DNA of 64,000 bases, taken from positions 1 to 64,000 of the forward strand of contig CAYMGE010000027.1 in assembly GCA_964389925.1 (NCBI GenBank). Direction: 5' to 3'. How positions within the stretch are numbered: position 1 is the stretch's first letter; each line of letters opens with the position of its first letter. The notes under the pieces were generated by a model that was not told the origin of the DNA, made no database searches, and was given only the letters and a program-made list of their open reading frames with translations. This document shows, piece after piece, positions 7,935-16,274 of this stretch. Source of the DNA: CALECP01 sp964389925. Its GTDB lineage: Bacteria; Chloroflexota; Anaerolineae; Promineifilales; Promineifilaceae. Both the position numbers and the translations under genes were made by a program.

Positions 7935-9326
7935 GTGAGCAACCCGCCTCTTTACAAGCAGTACGACCGCCAGAAATGTTTTATCGCCTACTCCGAAGGG
8001 GCAACTTGGTCGGCGGGGTTGCTGAAAGCGTGTGAAGAGATTCTCGACCTGCCTGAGTTTGATTTGGAGGCGGATTACGCACGCAAGCATTTCAATCCCG
8101 ACGTGTCACTACGCGAGAAGACACTTGAACTGATCGCCAACTCGCGCTATGGCATTTACGATCTCTCCTACTGGCAAGACAGCAACGGTGAATGGCAGAT
8201 GCCGCGCAACGTCTTGATCGAGATGGGGATGGCGATTGCGCTGAATCGGCCGATGCTCCTCCTCCGCAACGCCAATAACGCCAAAGCCAACATCCCCCTT
8301 CCCTCCATTTTGCAAGGTCTCGACATTCTCGAATTTACAGGTGTGCCGACGTTTAAGCGGGTGTTGCCGCAGCGGTTGAGGGAGTGGATTTCGGCCGATC
8401 CCCAAAAAGCGTGGCGCAATCGCTTCTGTCACTTTGGCAACCGCACCTGCGAATGGCGCGAACGCCACCCCCGCCAAGAACGCTGGCAGCAAGACGATTT
8501 GATCTGCCACATCGCCGACGGGGAAGAGACTGACCGCGAAGATTTTCGCATCCTGATTGAAGACGAACTCGACCGCTACGCCGATGTCTCACACGTCTAT
8601 CTCGACGACCTGCCGCAGCGCGACGGCTTCCAATTCCTCGCCTGCACCCACTGTCAGCAGGTGCGAACTGCGCCTTTTTCAATCTATCGCCTCACCCCTG
8701 ACACCCCACCCACCTCCTTCATCACCATCGGCATGACCCTCGCCCTCGAACATCACTTCAGCTACCAAATCCCTAAAATTCTCATTGTGGATAATGCTGA
8801 TAGATTGCCTTCCTTACTAAAAGGGTACGAGGTGATTGATGGTCACACCAATTATGAGTATCAACGCAAATTGAGTATCTTTTTTCCCAATACAATACAG
8901 AAAATACGTTCACCTGCTTGGAAATCCAAGCTACTGCCTTTTGAAACAGTCTTGATCAAACCAAAAAAAGAGGATGCTCTGCTTGCAAGAGGTTCATTGT
9001 TACTTCCATATCAACTGGAAATTGTCGGCCATGGTATTGATGGCACGCTAATCGTATCATTGGAGGAGAAAGTCACATTCATCATTGGACGCAATGATGA
9101 ATGTGATCTTCAGCTACCGCATCTCACTGTCTCCAACTTTCATGCCCGTATATATTTCCTTCAAAAATCGTACTCACTTGTAGATACTTCAAGTACTAAT
9201 GGAACATTTGTTAACGGTAGAAGGATTCAACCTCATAAATATGTTGAGTTATCAGTAGGTTCTTTAATAAAAATTGGGCCATATCAGCTTTTATTAGCTC
9301 ATGCCCCACTCTCAGAAAACCGATAA
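7935..9326 (+). CDS. Tandem TIR/NDT-like domains fused to a C-terminal FHA domain
   Basis: The protein has 463 residues. Residues 8-150 form a TIR/nucleoside-deoxyribosyltransferase-like domain with CFIAYSEG at the start and Glu96 in NVLIEMGMAIAL. Residues about 175-330 are a second, degenerate copy (SFITIGMTLAL, no Glu). Residues about 372-455 are an FHA domain with the key phosphothreonine-binding residues: GR at 385-386, SNFHAR and STNGTFVNGR. FHA domains read Ser/Thr phosphorylation, so this protein probably links a phosphorylation signal to the effector pair. The start follows TTTTAGGAGTCACCCATC. Base composition changes inside the gene: from about 8770 onward, covering the end of domain two and the FHA domain, it is clearly AT-richer and has no TCGGCCGA copies. 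This suggests the tail was acquired separately. Confidence 0.87.
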   Translation: MSNPPLYKQYDRQKCFIAYSEGATWSAGLLKACEEILDLPEFDLEADYARKHFNPDVSLREKTLELIANSRYGIYDLSYWQDSNGEWQMPRNVLIEMGMAIALNRPMLLLRNANNAKANIPLPSILQGLDILEFTGVPTFKRVLPQRLREWISADPQKAWRNRFCHFGNRTCEWRERHPRQERWQQDDLICHIADGEETDREDFRILIEDELDRYADVSHVYLDDLPQRDGFQFLACTHCQQVRTAPFSIYRLTPDTPPTSFITIGMTLALEHHFSYQIPKILIVDNADRLPSLLKGYEVIDGHTNYEYQRKLSIFFPNTIQKIRSPAWKSKLLPFETVLIKPKKEDALLARGSLLLPYQLEIVGHGIDGTLIVSLEEKVTFIIGRNDECDLQLPHLTVSNFHARIYFLQKSYSLVDTSSTNGTFVNGRRIQPHKYVELSVGSLIKIGPYQLLLAHAPLSENR

Positions 9327-9370
9327 ATTATCAACGATCTGCAAGATTTGTAGCTGTACTTTTGTCTGAG

Positions 9371-9568
9371 TTATGCTCTATTGCCTAACTCATCACGCAG
9401 ACGAGTTACATGCTCAATCGACAACGCCATCAATTTGCAAACGGCGGGAACATCGTATTCTGTCAGCAAGTGGCGTACCTCGTTGCTCTCAGCCTGTAAC
9501 GCCCATACTTCATAAGCCTGTGTCATCGCAAAATTGACCGAAGCCCGTTGATCTAGATCAGTCCTCAC
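9371..9568 (-). pseudogene. Detached 3' end of an Rpn-type nuclease gene (copy 1 of 3)
   Basis: The frame translates to a peptide ending VCKLMALSIEHVTRLRDE, almost identical to the C-terminus of the full Rpn gene that ends at 11077. Only the last part of that protein is represented, and the upstream part (NFAMTQAYEVWALQ) is diverged or frameshifted. Start by GTG is doubtful. It is probably a remnant left by recombination between Rpn tails. Confidence 0.72.
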
Positions 9569-9611
9569 GCTACAATATCTGCATTGAAATTAACTTAATT
9601 TGGATTCAGAT

Positions 9612-11063
9612 ATGGATTTTATCGGCCGAAAATTTGAACTCACCTATCTCGACAAACAGTTCGCGGAGCAAAACGGTTCATTTTGCATTGTCTACGGTCG
9701 CCGCCGGGTTGGGAAGACGCGGCTGTTGACCCACTGGTTGAAAAGCCGTCAGCATAGAGGCTTTTACTGGCTGGCAACCGATACCGCCGCTCAACCATTG
9801 CTGCAATCACTCTCGCAGGTCGTCTATCAACATCTGCACCAGCAATCACCCACTGACAACAGCTTCCGCTATCACAATTGGGATGAACTGCTACGGGCGA
9901 TTGTTCAGTTGGCGACAGCGGCCGATGAAAAATTCGTGCTGGTGCTGGACGAGTTCACTTACGCACTACAAGCATACCCCGCCTTTGCCCACAAGCTGCA
10001 AGCAATTTGGGATCAAGAGCTGAAAAATCTGCCCGTCATGCTGATCCTGTCAGGGTCACACTTGGGCATGATGGAAGATAACCTGCTTTCCGCCCGTGCG
10101 CCGCTCTACGGACGGGCGACGGGATTGCTCAAATTGCAACAGCTTCCCTTCCGCGATGTGCGTGCGCTCTTTCCCGACTACACCATCGAATCGGCGATTG
10201 CACTCTACTCCATTTTGGGAGGTGTTCCCTACTACTTGGAACGAGTCGATCCAACGCTCTCGATCAAGGACAACATGGTGACGCGCATTTTAAGCTGGAC
10301 ATCGCTGGTGCAGGATGAAGCACGCCTATTGCTGCACGATCATTTTCAGCAGCCGCGTCTTTACGCCGCGATCATCGAACAGGTCGCCCACGCTATCAAT
10401 ACGCCGAAAGAGATCGCCAAAGCCCTCAACATTGAAGCGGCAACGGTCAGCAACTATCTGCGAACACTCGTTGATTTGGGCATTGTGCGCCGCGATGTGC
10501 CAGCGACGGAACGCTATCCAGAGCGCAGCCGCAAGGGTCGTTACGTCGTGCATGACCCCTATCTGCGCTTTTACCATCGTTTCTTGCGCCCACAACTGCC
10601 GTTTATCATGCGCGGGTCGTATGAGGCGGTTTGGCGCACGATTGAGCAACATTGGCGTGCCTTTGTCGGCCTGTACACGTTCGAGGAGTTGTGTCGGGAA
10701 TGGGTTTATGTTTCGGCCGAAAACAATCAACTCCCCTTCCTGCCCCAACAGGTCGGCTCGCACTGGAGCAAGGGTGAACAGATCGATGTCGTCGCCGTCA
10801 GTTGGGATGCGGGGCAGGTGCTTTACGGAGAATGTAAGTGGAAACGCACCTCCGCCTTTAGCGAGAAGGAGGTCGCCAAATTGCTAGAACGCGCCGATCA
10901 AATCAACCTGACAACTCGTAGCGGCCGACCCTTAGAGCGCACCTTTGTCTGTTTTTCTCGTTCTGGCTTTACACCTCCCGCGATTGCGCTGGCACGGGCA
11001 AACAATGTACGGCTAGTCGATTTAGTCGCGTTAGATCAAACGTTGGCGTTGGCTATCCGCTGA
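9612..11063 (+). CDS. AAA-type ATPase with C-terminal DUF234/PD-(D/E)XK-like domain
   Basis: The protein has 483 residues. The N-terminus has a P-loop YGRRRVGKTRL near residues 28-38 and a Walker B-like FVLVLDEFTYAL near 115. This is followed by a winged helix (IAKALNIEAATVSNYLRTL) and a C-terminal part with EQIDVVAVS, then VLYGECKWKR, the D...ExK layout of a PD-(D/E)XK-type nuclease fold as seen in DUF234. Such ATPases are widespread in bacteria and archaea, and their role is not established; defence and mobile-element functions have been proposed. A TTG at 9600 would extend the frame by four residues, but the ATG at 9612 (MDFIGRKFEL) is the usual family start. It is bracketed by Rpn tail copies. 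Confidence 0.9.
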   Translation: MDFIGRKFELTYLDKQFAEQNGSFCIVYGRRRVGKTRLLTHWLKSRQHRGFYWLATDTAAQPLLQSLSQVVYQHLHQQSPTDNSFRYHNWDELLRAIVQLATAADEKFVLVLDEFTYALQAYPAFAHKLQAIWDQELKNLPVMLILSGSHLGMMEDNLLSARAPLYGRATGLLKLQQLPFRDVRALFPDYTIESAIALYSILGGVPYYLERVDPTLSIKDNMVTRILSWTSLVQDEARLLLHDHFQQPRLYAAIIEQVAHAINTPKEIAKALNIEAATVSNYLRTLVDLGIVRRDVPATERYPERSRKGRYVVHDPYLRFYHRFLRPQLPFIMRGSYEAVWRTIEQHWRAFVGLYTFEELCREWVYVSAENNQLPFLPQQVGSHWSKGEQIDVVAVSWDAGQVLYGECKWKRTSAFSEKEVAKLLERADQINLTTRSGRPLERTFVCFSRSGFTPPAIALARANNVRLVDLVALDQTLALAIR

Positions 11064-11076
11064 GTCATCATCGAGC

Positions 11077-12132
11077 CTACAGCAACGATGCTGCATCCGT
11101 AAATTCATCTCGCAGACGTGTCACATGCTCAATCGACAACGCCGTCAATTTGCTCACGGCGGGAACATCGCGTTCTGCCAACAGGCGGCGCACCTCGTCG
11201 ATCTCAGCCTGCAACGCCTGTACTTCATCAATCGACAAATCCATTAACTCGCTCGTTGTTACAACGCTATGCCGCCGCAAATGCCGAATCACCATAATCC
11301 GCAAACGGGCGCGTTTTTCCTTTAACTGTTGCGCTCTCTCTTCCTCTCGCCCTTTCTCAAACCCTTCTTCCATCCATTGTTGTGCTAATGTCGCCATCTG
11401 TTGCGCTCCCTGCTTCCCTTGCTCCAACAAGAGTTGCGTAATTGCTTCTTTGTCAACACGGTCGGTTGCCGTGCTTAAATAGTACAAAATTGTGTAGATG
11501 TATTCCAGTCCCGTCTCTTTTTCGCTCAATTGAAACACCAAATTGATCAAGTTGGGCAACTGTTGGTGTAGACGCGGGTCAAAAATCGCACGCAGGGTCA
11601 TCAAGCAGACCCGTGTCCAGATTTCGCCCTTGATCTCCACGTCGGAGTGGTGCGAAAAATCGTGCAGTTGGTAGTTGAATTGGGGGATGTACGGCTTCAA
11701 TATCTCTGGCAACTCACCAAACAACGTATGCATGTCCGTCGCTAATTTCCATTCCTGTTCGCCATGATAGACAACCAGCGGCAAAATCGGTGGCAGATAC
11801 TCCGCTTTGCGCTTGGGTTTCTTCTTCTCCAATATCTTCACGATGTAGCGCAACAGTTGCAGAATTACCCAGCGGTCGGGTGCGCTCTTGTGGTCAAATA
11901 GCAGATAGAGCCAGAGGTCGCCTCCACTCACCATCTGCACGCGATACAAAATGTCTGTCTGATGGATTCGGAGTTCCTCATCAACGTAACTACCGTCTTC
12001 CAATTCAAGCGTTTCCAAATCTAACTGCTCGAGCAACGGGGTTGGCAGATATTCCTGCAAAAAGCCGCGAATGATTTGCCGTTTGCGAAAGCTCTCGCGG
12101 AAGTAGTAGTCGTGTGGATGGTGGACTGTCAT
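11077..12132 (-). CDS. Rpn family recombination-promoting nuclease / transposase-like protein
   Basis: The protein has 351 residues and opens with HHPHDYYFRESFRKRQIIRG, the typical start of the Rpn/YhgA-like family (PD-(D/E)XK superfamily). Catalytic-type residues appear in QTDILYRVQ and WLYLLFDHKSAPD, followed by LPPILPLVVYHGE. The C-terminal 110 residues are a lysine/arginine/glutamate-rich coiled region and a conserved tail LLAERDVPAVSKLTALSIEH. Rpn proteins promote RecA-independent recombination and some act as phage-defence nucleases or are subject to antiphage regulation. The gene appears full-length and intact. It contains no TCGGCCGA copy, consistent with recent arrival. Two detached copies of its tail flank it at 9.4 and 12.9 kb. 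Confidence 0.88.
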   Translation of the reverse strand: MTVHHPHDYYFRESFRKRQIIRGFLQEYLPTPLLEQLDLETLELEDGSYVDEELRIHQTDILYRVQMVSGGDLWLYLLFDHKSAPDRWVILQLLRYIVKILEKKKPKRKAEYLPPILPLVVYHGEQEWKLATDMHTLFGELPEILKPYIPQFNYQLHDFSHHSDVEIKGEIWTRVCLMTLRAIFDPRLHQQLPNLINLVFQLSEKETGLEYIYTILYYLSTATDRVDKEAITQLLLEQGKQGAQQMATLAQQWMEEGFEKGREEERAQQLKEKRARLRIMVIRHLRRHSVVTTSELMDLSIDEVQALQAEIDEVRRLLAERDVPAVSKLTALSIEHVTRLRDEFTDAASLL

Positions 12133-12218
12133 GGGTGCATTGTCTCTATTTTATGTACTCGCGCAAGACCCTTGTTGACGGCATTGCGAGATGGAAATAC
12201 AGATGATAGCATACGGCT

Positions 12219-12533
12219 ATGCAAGCAACCTTACCTCAAAGCCTGATACAAACAACTCCCAATCTGCGCGGCGGGCAGCCACACATCCGCAATACACGCA
12301 TCACGGTTAGCGACGTGGCTATCATGCACTTGCAGCTAGGAAAATCTATCCCTGAAATCGCGGGAGAATACGCTGTTGATCTAGCTTCTGTTTATGCTGC
12401 ACTCGCGCACTACTTCACGCATCAGCAGGAAATCGACGCACGCATCGCCGAAGATCAGGCATTTGCCAAACGACTACAACGACAAACCCCTTCTAAATTG
12501 CAAGCCAAATTAGCTCAACTGCAATATGCGTGA
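12219..12533 (+). CDS. DUF433 antitoxin
   Basis: The protein has 104 residues. It contains the DUF433 hallmark region: PNLRGGQPHIRNTRITVSDV, then GKSIPEIAGEYAVDLASVYAALAHYF. DUF433 proteins are small winged-helix antitoxins (VapB45-like) that pair with PIN-like DUF5615 toxins. Here the gene overlaps the toxin gene by 8 bases, so translation is coupled. It starts at an ATG about 85 bases upstream of the divergent Rpn gene start, so the two probably share a short promoter region that the antitoxin may autoregulate. Confidence 0.9.
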   Translation: MQATLPQSLIQTTPNLRGGQPHIRNTRITVSDVAIMHLQLGKSIPEIAGEYAVDLASVYAALAHYFTHQQEIDARIAEDQAFAKRLQRQTPSKLQAKLAQLQYA

Positions 12534-12858
12534 ACTGTCCTTTCATCTCGACGAAAATGTATCGCCAGCGATTGCAAAGGCACTTCGCACCTATGGGATT
12601 GACGTAACGACAACGGTGGGAGCTGGATTGCGCCAAAGCGACGATGAAACGCAAAATGCCTACGCTTATCGGGAACAGCGCGTTTTGGTCACGCACGATG
12701 CCGACTTTCTACGAATGCACGCGCAAGGCATTCCGCACGCTGGCATTGCGTACTGTCAAAAAGGAAGTCGCACGATTGGGCAGGTTGTTGAGACGTTGCG
12801 GCTGATGTACGAATTGTTTGAAACGGCCGAGATGCAAAATCACGTTGAATTTCTTTGA
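12526..12858 (+). CDS. DUF5615 PIN-like toxin
   Basis: The protein has 110 residues and matches the DUF5615 PIN-like family: an N-terminal FHLDENVSPAIAKAL with the first acidic residues, then VLVTHDADFLRM with the acidic DADF motif, then HAGIAYC. These are Mut7-C/PIN-like RNases expected to cut RNA and to be neutralised by the DUF433 partner just upstream. The acidic residues expected for metal binding (Asp and Glu in LDEN, Asp pair in DADF) are present, so the toxin looks functional. It ends before the third Rpn tail copy. Confidence 0.9.
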   Translation: MRELSFHLDENVSPAIAKALRTYGIDVTTTVGAGLRQSDDETQNAYAYREQRVLVTHDADFLRMHAQGIPHAGIAYCQKGSRTIGQVVETLRLMYELFETAEMQNHVEFL

Positions 12859-12909
12859 CCGCTGGATAAATTCATGAACAACGTCCACGAGTCCGCGCTT
12901 ATGCGCCAG

Positions 12910-13065
12910 TTACACTTCCTTCTCAAATTCATCACGCAGACGAGTTACATGCTCAATCGACAACGCCGTCAATTTGCAAACGGCGGGAACATCGCGTTCT
13001 GCCAACAAGCGGCGTGCCTCGTCGATCTCAGCAGAGCTGATCAGTTCTAAAAATTGACACAGCAT
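12910..13065 (-). pseudogene. Detached 3' end of an Rpn-type nuclease gene (copy 3 of 3)
   Basis: This 51-codon open frame with an ATG at 13065 encodes FLELISSAEIDEARRLLAER, then VCKLTALSIEHVTRLRDE, matching the tail of the full Rpn protein with a few changes and ending at its own stop. It is too short for the nuclease domain, so it is a remnant or at most a micro-gene. It fills most of the 318-base spacer between the toxin and the halogenase-like gene; nothing else is seen there. Confidence 0.72.
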
Positions 13066-13176
13066 ATATGGTGACAACAATCACGCTCACCCCTCTATAT
13101 GCAGCTCGGACTCCTCATAATTCTTAGAACTGAATGACACTGCCTGTGCTAAGTACATTTGCTATACTCAAATACG

Positions 13177-14862
13177 ATGAAAAACAACAATCACTATAAC
13201 GTCGCCATCATTGGCTCAGGTATCGCAGGGTCAACGCTCGCCGCTATTCTCGCACGTAATGGTGTCGATGTTGTCGTGTTTGAGGCCAAACAGCATCCAC
13301 GCTTCTCGATTGGTGAAAGCATGATTCTCGAAACATCAGAGATGATGCGGGCATTGGCTGACCTCTACGATGTTCCCGAAATCGCCTACTTTAGCTCGGA
13401 AAATTTTATGGACATGGCGGGAACGTCGCACGGCATCAAGCGACATTTCGGTTACTTTCACCACGAAGCGGGGCTATCCCATGACCCAAAACACACGCTG
13501 CAAGCGGTCATTCCCAAAGAGCCTCACGGTCATGAATTTCATCTCTATCGTCAAGACACAGACTATTTTATGATGATGACCGCCGTGCGCTATGGGGCGA
13601 CGGTGTTGCAAAATACGCCTGTGATAAACGTTGTATTTGGGGAAAATGGGGTTGAATTGACGACGAAGGGTGGGAGGATTTCGGCCGATTACCTAGTCGA
13701 TGCCGCCGGCTTTCGTTCCCCCATCGCGCAAAAACTAAATCTGCGCGACCGCAACCAGCAAACCCACTCTCGTGCGCTCTTTACGCACATGGTGAACGTC
13801 AATCTGCCACCTAGCGATCACGGACAGAAAAAAACGTATGATTTGCCTTTCCCTATGTCGGAAGGAACCCTGCATCATGTCTTTAGCGATGGCTGGCTGT
13901 GGGTTATCCCGTTCAACAACCACGACCGCTCCACAAACCCGCTCGTCAGCGTTGGGCTTTTGCTCGACCCACGTATCCATCCCCAAAACAATGCCTTAAC
14001 CCCTGAGCAAGAGTTCCGTCAATTTATCGCGCAATACCCGACGATTGCCGCCCAATTTGCCAATGCACGCGCCGTCCGCGACTGGGTTCGCGCCCCACGT
14101 ATCCAATATGGCTCTACTCAAATCGTTGGTGATCGCTGGGCATTACTCGGACACGCCGCCGGTTTTATCGACCCGCTTTACTCAAAAGGTCTCTACATCT
14201 CGCTAGCGAGCGTCAACGTTTTGGCTCATTTTCTGCTCAAAGCGCAAAAAACGGGCGACTATAGCCGCGCAGCATTCTTGCCGCTCGAAACAGTCACTCA
14301 AAACTACTTACGCTCCAATGATCGTCTTGTCGCCAACAGCTATCGCTCGTGGCAGAATTACAAACTTTGGAATGTCTACTCTGCGCTCTGGCTACTTGGC
14401 GCATATACTGAGTTGATTAAGCTCAACGCAATGCGTGCGATGGCGAAAGATCGAGACGAGTATATTGAGATGTTACTTGGTTTGCGACTCTCAGGCGGGG
14501 GTTTTGATTTATATGACGAGGTTGCTGACCAAATCGACACGTTGGTTGAGGCGGTAGACCCAGCAAATGAAGTGGCTGTCGAACAGTTTTTTGCCCAAGC
14601 GCGTGAGATATTTGCGCCCTTGGAATGGATGCCCCAAGTATTCCGCGATCTCATGGACGGACATACCTCCCTGCCGCGCAAAAAGCTGCGTTTTTCCTTA
14701 TTAAAGAGAGACGAGGGATTTTTGGGCAAAGGGGCGTATCGGGAACATTTCTTTGGTGAGCATTCATCGGCCGAGATGGTGCGCGTTTTTATCAAAGAAA
14801 AAATTCGCTATGCCACCCCTGTTTTGCGCTTCCAACATCGCCGCCGCAAAGCGGTCAGTTAG
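13177..14862 (+). CDS. FAD-dependent oxidoreductase of the flavin-dependent halogenase family
   Basis: The protein has 561 residues. Residues 9-30 form the FAD-binding dinucleotide fold (VAIIGSGIAGSTLA). FSIGESMILET follows, where halogenases and geranylgeranyl-reductase-like proteins have their conserved GES motif. Residues 240-245 read WLWVIP, matching the WxWxIP signature that marks flavin-dependent halogenases, and LGHAAGFIDPLYSKGLYIS is the second FAD-binding stretch. The family uses FADH2, O2 and halide to chlorinate or brominate electron-rich substrates; some members are monooxygenases. The length fits CmlS-like enzymes with an extra C-terminal part. The ATG at 13177 is preferred over a TTG at 13159. 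No biosynthetic cluster or carrier-protein gene lies nearby, so the substrate is unknown. Confidence 0.83.
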   Translation: MKNNNHYNVAIIGSGIAGSTLAAILARNGVDVVVFEAKQHPRFSIGESMILETSEMMRALADLYDVPEIAYFSSENFMDMAGTSHGIKRHFGYFHHEAGLSHDPKHTLQAVIPKEPHGHEFHLYRQDTDYFMMMTAVRYGATVLQNTPVINVVFGENGVELTTKGGRISADYLVDAAGFRSPIAQKLNLRDRNQQTHSRALFTHMVNVNLPPSDHGQKKTYDLPFPMSEGTLHHVFSDGWLWVIPFNNHDRSTNPLVSVGLLLDPRIHPQNNALTPEQEFRQFIAQYPTIAAQFANARAVRDWVRAPRIQYGSTQIVGDRWALLGHAAGFIDPLYSKGLYISLASVNVLAHFLLKAQKTGDYSRAAFLPLETVTQNYLRSNDRLVANSYRSWQNYKLWNVYSALWLLGAYTELIKLNAMRAMAKDRDEYIEMLLGLRLSGGGFDLYDEVADQIDTLVEAVDPANEVAVEQFFAQAREIFAPLEWMPQVFRDLMDGHTSLPRKKLRFSLLKRDEGFLGKGAYREHFFGEHSSAEMVRVFIKEKIRYATPVLRFQHRRRKAVS

Positions 14863-14878
14863 ACAAGTCGTTGGACAA

Positions 14879-14908
14879 ATGTCGTCAGGTAATCCCTTGT
14901 GACGACAT
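14879..14908 (+). terminator. Candidate hairpin after the halogenase-like gene
   Basis: A perfect 9-base inverted repeat, ATGTCGTCA and TGACGACAT, is separated by 12 bases and begins 17 bases after the stop codon. There is no uridine run, so termination is uncertain. The 220-base spacer otherwise shows nothing clear. Confidence 0.4.
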
Positions 14909-15086
14909 GGCATCTACGGCAATGGGTCAGTATACTGGCATATCAGTTGCGTTTAACTCAATAACAATAATCACCTAGCTCAATACGGCACAACACATCC
15001 TCTTTATCTTCTATGAAAGCCTCTTTTCGGTTTTTGGTTTGCACTTTGAACTGTATTTGGCTTTCATGGCTTCTTCACCCCTGTTT

Positions 15087-16274
15087 CTAGGTGGCAACTT
15101 GGGTTGTACTTAGCTGCTCGATCAGCGCGAGATACTTCTCAACAATCGTTTCCCAACGATAGTTTTCCAGCACGTAGCGTCGCCCATTGGCTGCCATTTG
15201 GGCTGACTTGTCGGGATTCGTCAACAGATAGTTGAGCGTCGCACAAAACTCTGCCCCATTCTCCCACCATAAGCCTCCGTTTGAGCGCACACAATGTTCA
15301 TGCAAAACGGCTGTTTTACCGTTGACGAGCGCGGGGGTTCCCGCTAGCCAGCTTTCCATCAGCACCAGCGAAAAGCTCTCGTTTGGAGACGGGTGGACAA
15401 ATGCTGTGGCGGCTGCCATTGCATCATATTTATCTTGCAATGGTACAAATCCTAGATCGAGCGTTCGCGCCGGCAAACTAGTGAGGTCGCCCGGCCCAAT
15501 CAGGACAAGCTGCATGTCAGACTTGTTTTCACGGGTGAATTGCGCCCAATGTTTGAGCAACAGCGGGGTTCCTTTGCCGACGCTCCGTCGGCCGACCCAC
15601 AGCACAAACGGACGATCAATCTCATACTTCTCCCGAAAACGCGCCCCATCAAACGCAATGTCTGTCTCAACGCCACCACCCAAAACGAGCCGCGTTTGCC
15701 CATTTTCGCCCCACAAGCTAGATGCCAGTCGCTTTTCCGTCTGGGTATACAGAACAAGGGCGCGAGCATGGGGCAGCGAATCACGCACAATGCCGAGCCG
15801 CACATACGCCTCATCATGTAGACAGGGAATAATTACACTGCGATCCGGCGCGATCTGACAACCCAACAGCGTTGTGGCGAACATGTAGGGGATGAAAAAT
15901 AGTAGCCGATAGTCGCTATGATGGTCTTTGAGATAGTGTAGGAGGTCGGGGGACTTGAACATTTCGTGCAGGTAGATTTGTTCTGAGTCGGCCGAAATCT
16001 CCCGCCCTGCCATCAGTTGTGCATTGACGACCGCAAACGCTCCCTCATCGCGTCGCCGCACCCTGAAGCGCCGCACCGTCACCCCGTCCTCAATCGTTAC
16101 GCCTACTCGGTGAAAATTCTTGTCCCACGGCGCGAAGAAGTCACGAATGCAGGTTGTGATGACCTCAACGTTGACCCCCGCAGCCGCCAAGCGTTGTGCT
16201 GTCTCGCGTGTTTCATGCTCGGCCCCACCGGGTATCTCTCCGTACCAAGGCGTCACAAACGCAACTTTTGTCAT
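15087..16274 (-). CDS. Glycosyltransferase family 4 protein
   Basis: The protein has 395 residues with a GT-B fold. The N-terminus, VAFVTPWYGEIPGGAEHETR, is the typical acceptor-binding start. The C-terminal half has PFVLWVGRRSVGKGTPLL for nucleotide-sugar binding and AFVHPSPNESFSLVLMESWLAG, the E-x7-E motif region of GT4 retaining transferases. It is expected to add a sugar to a polysaccharide or glycolipid at the membrane. The start overlaps the stop of the small upstream gene by four bases (ATGA), so the two are translationally coupled. The pairing with a stalked lipoprotein further upstream suggests cell-surface decoration. Confidence 0.9.
   Translation of the reverse strand: MTKVAFVTPWYGEIPGGAEHETRETAQRLAAAGVNVEVITTCIRDFFAPWDKNFHRVGVTIEDGVTVRRFRVRRRDEGAFAVVNAQLMAGREISADSEQIYLHEMFKSPDLLHYLKDHHSDYRLLFFIPYMFATTLLGCQIAPDRSVIIPCLHDEAYVRLGIVRDSLPHARALVLYTQTEKRLASSLWGENGQTRLVLGGGVETDIAFDGARFREKYEIDRPFVLWVGRRSVGKGTPLLLKHWAQFTRENKSDMQLVLIGPGDLTSLPARTLDLGFVPLQDKYDAMAAATAFVHPSPNESFSLVLMESWLAGTPALVNGKTAVLHEHCVRSNGGLWWENGAEFCATLNYLLTNPDKSAQMAANGRRYVLENYRWETIVEKYLALIEQLSTTQVAT

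Noticed and set aside
9371..13065. A single transposon spanning the Rpn repeats
   Set aside because: The three tails are in the same orientation, and I see no terminal inverted repeats, target duplications or transposase other than the Rpn gene itself.
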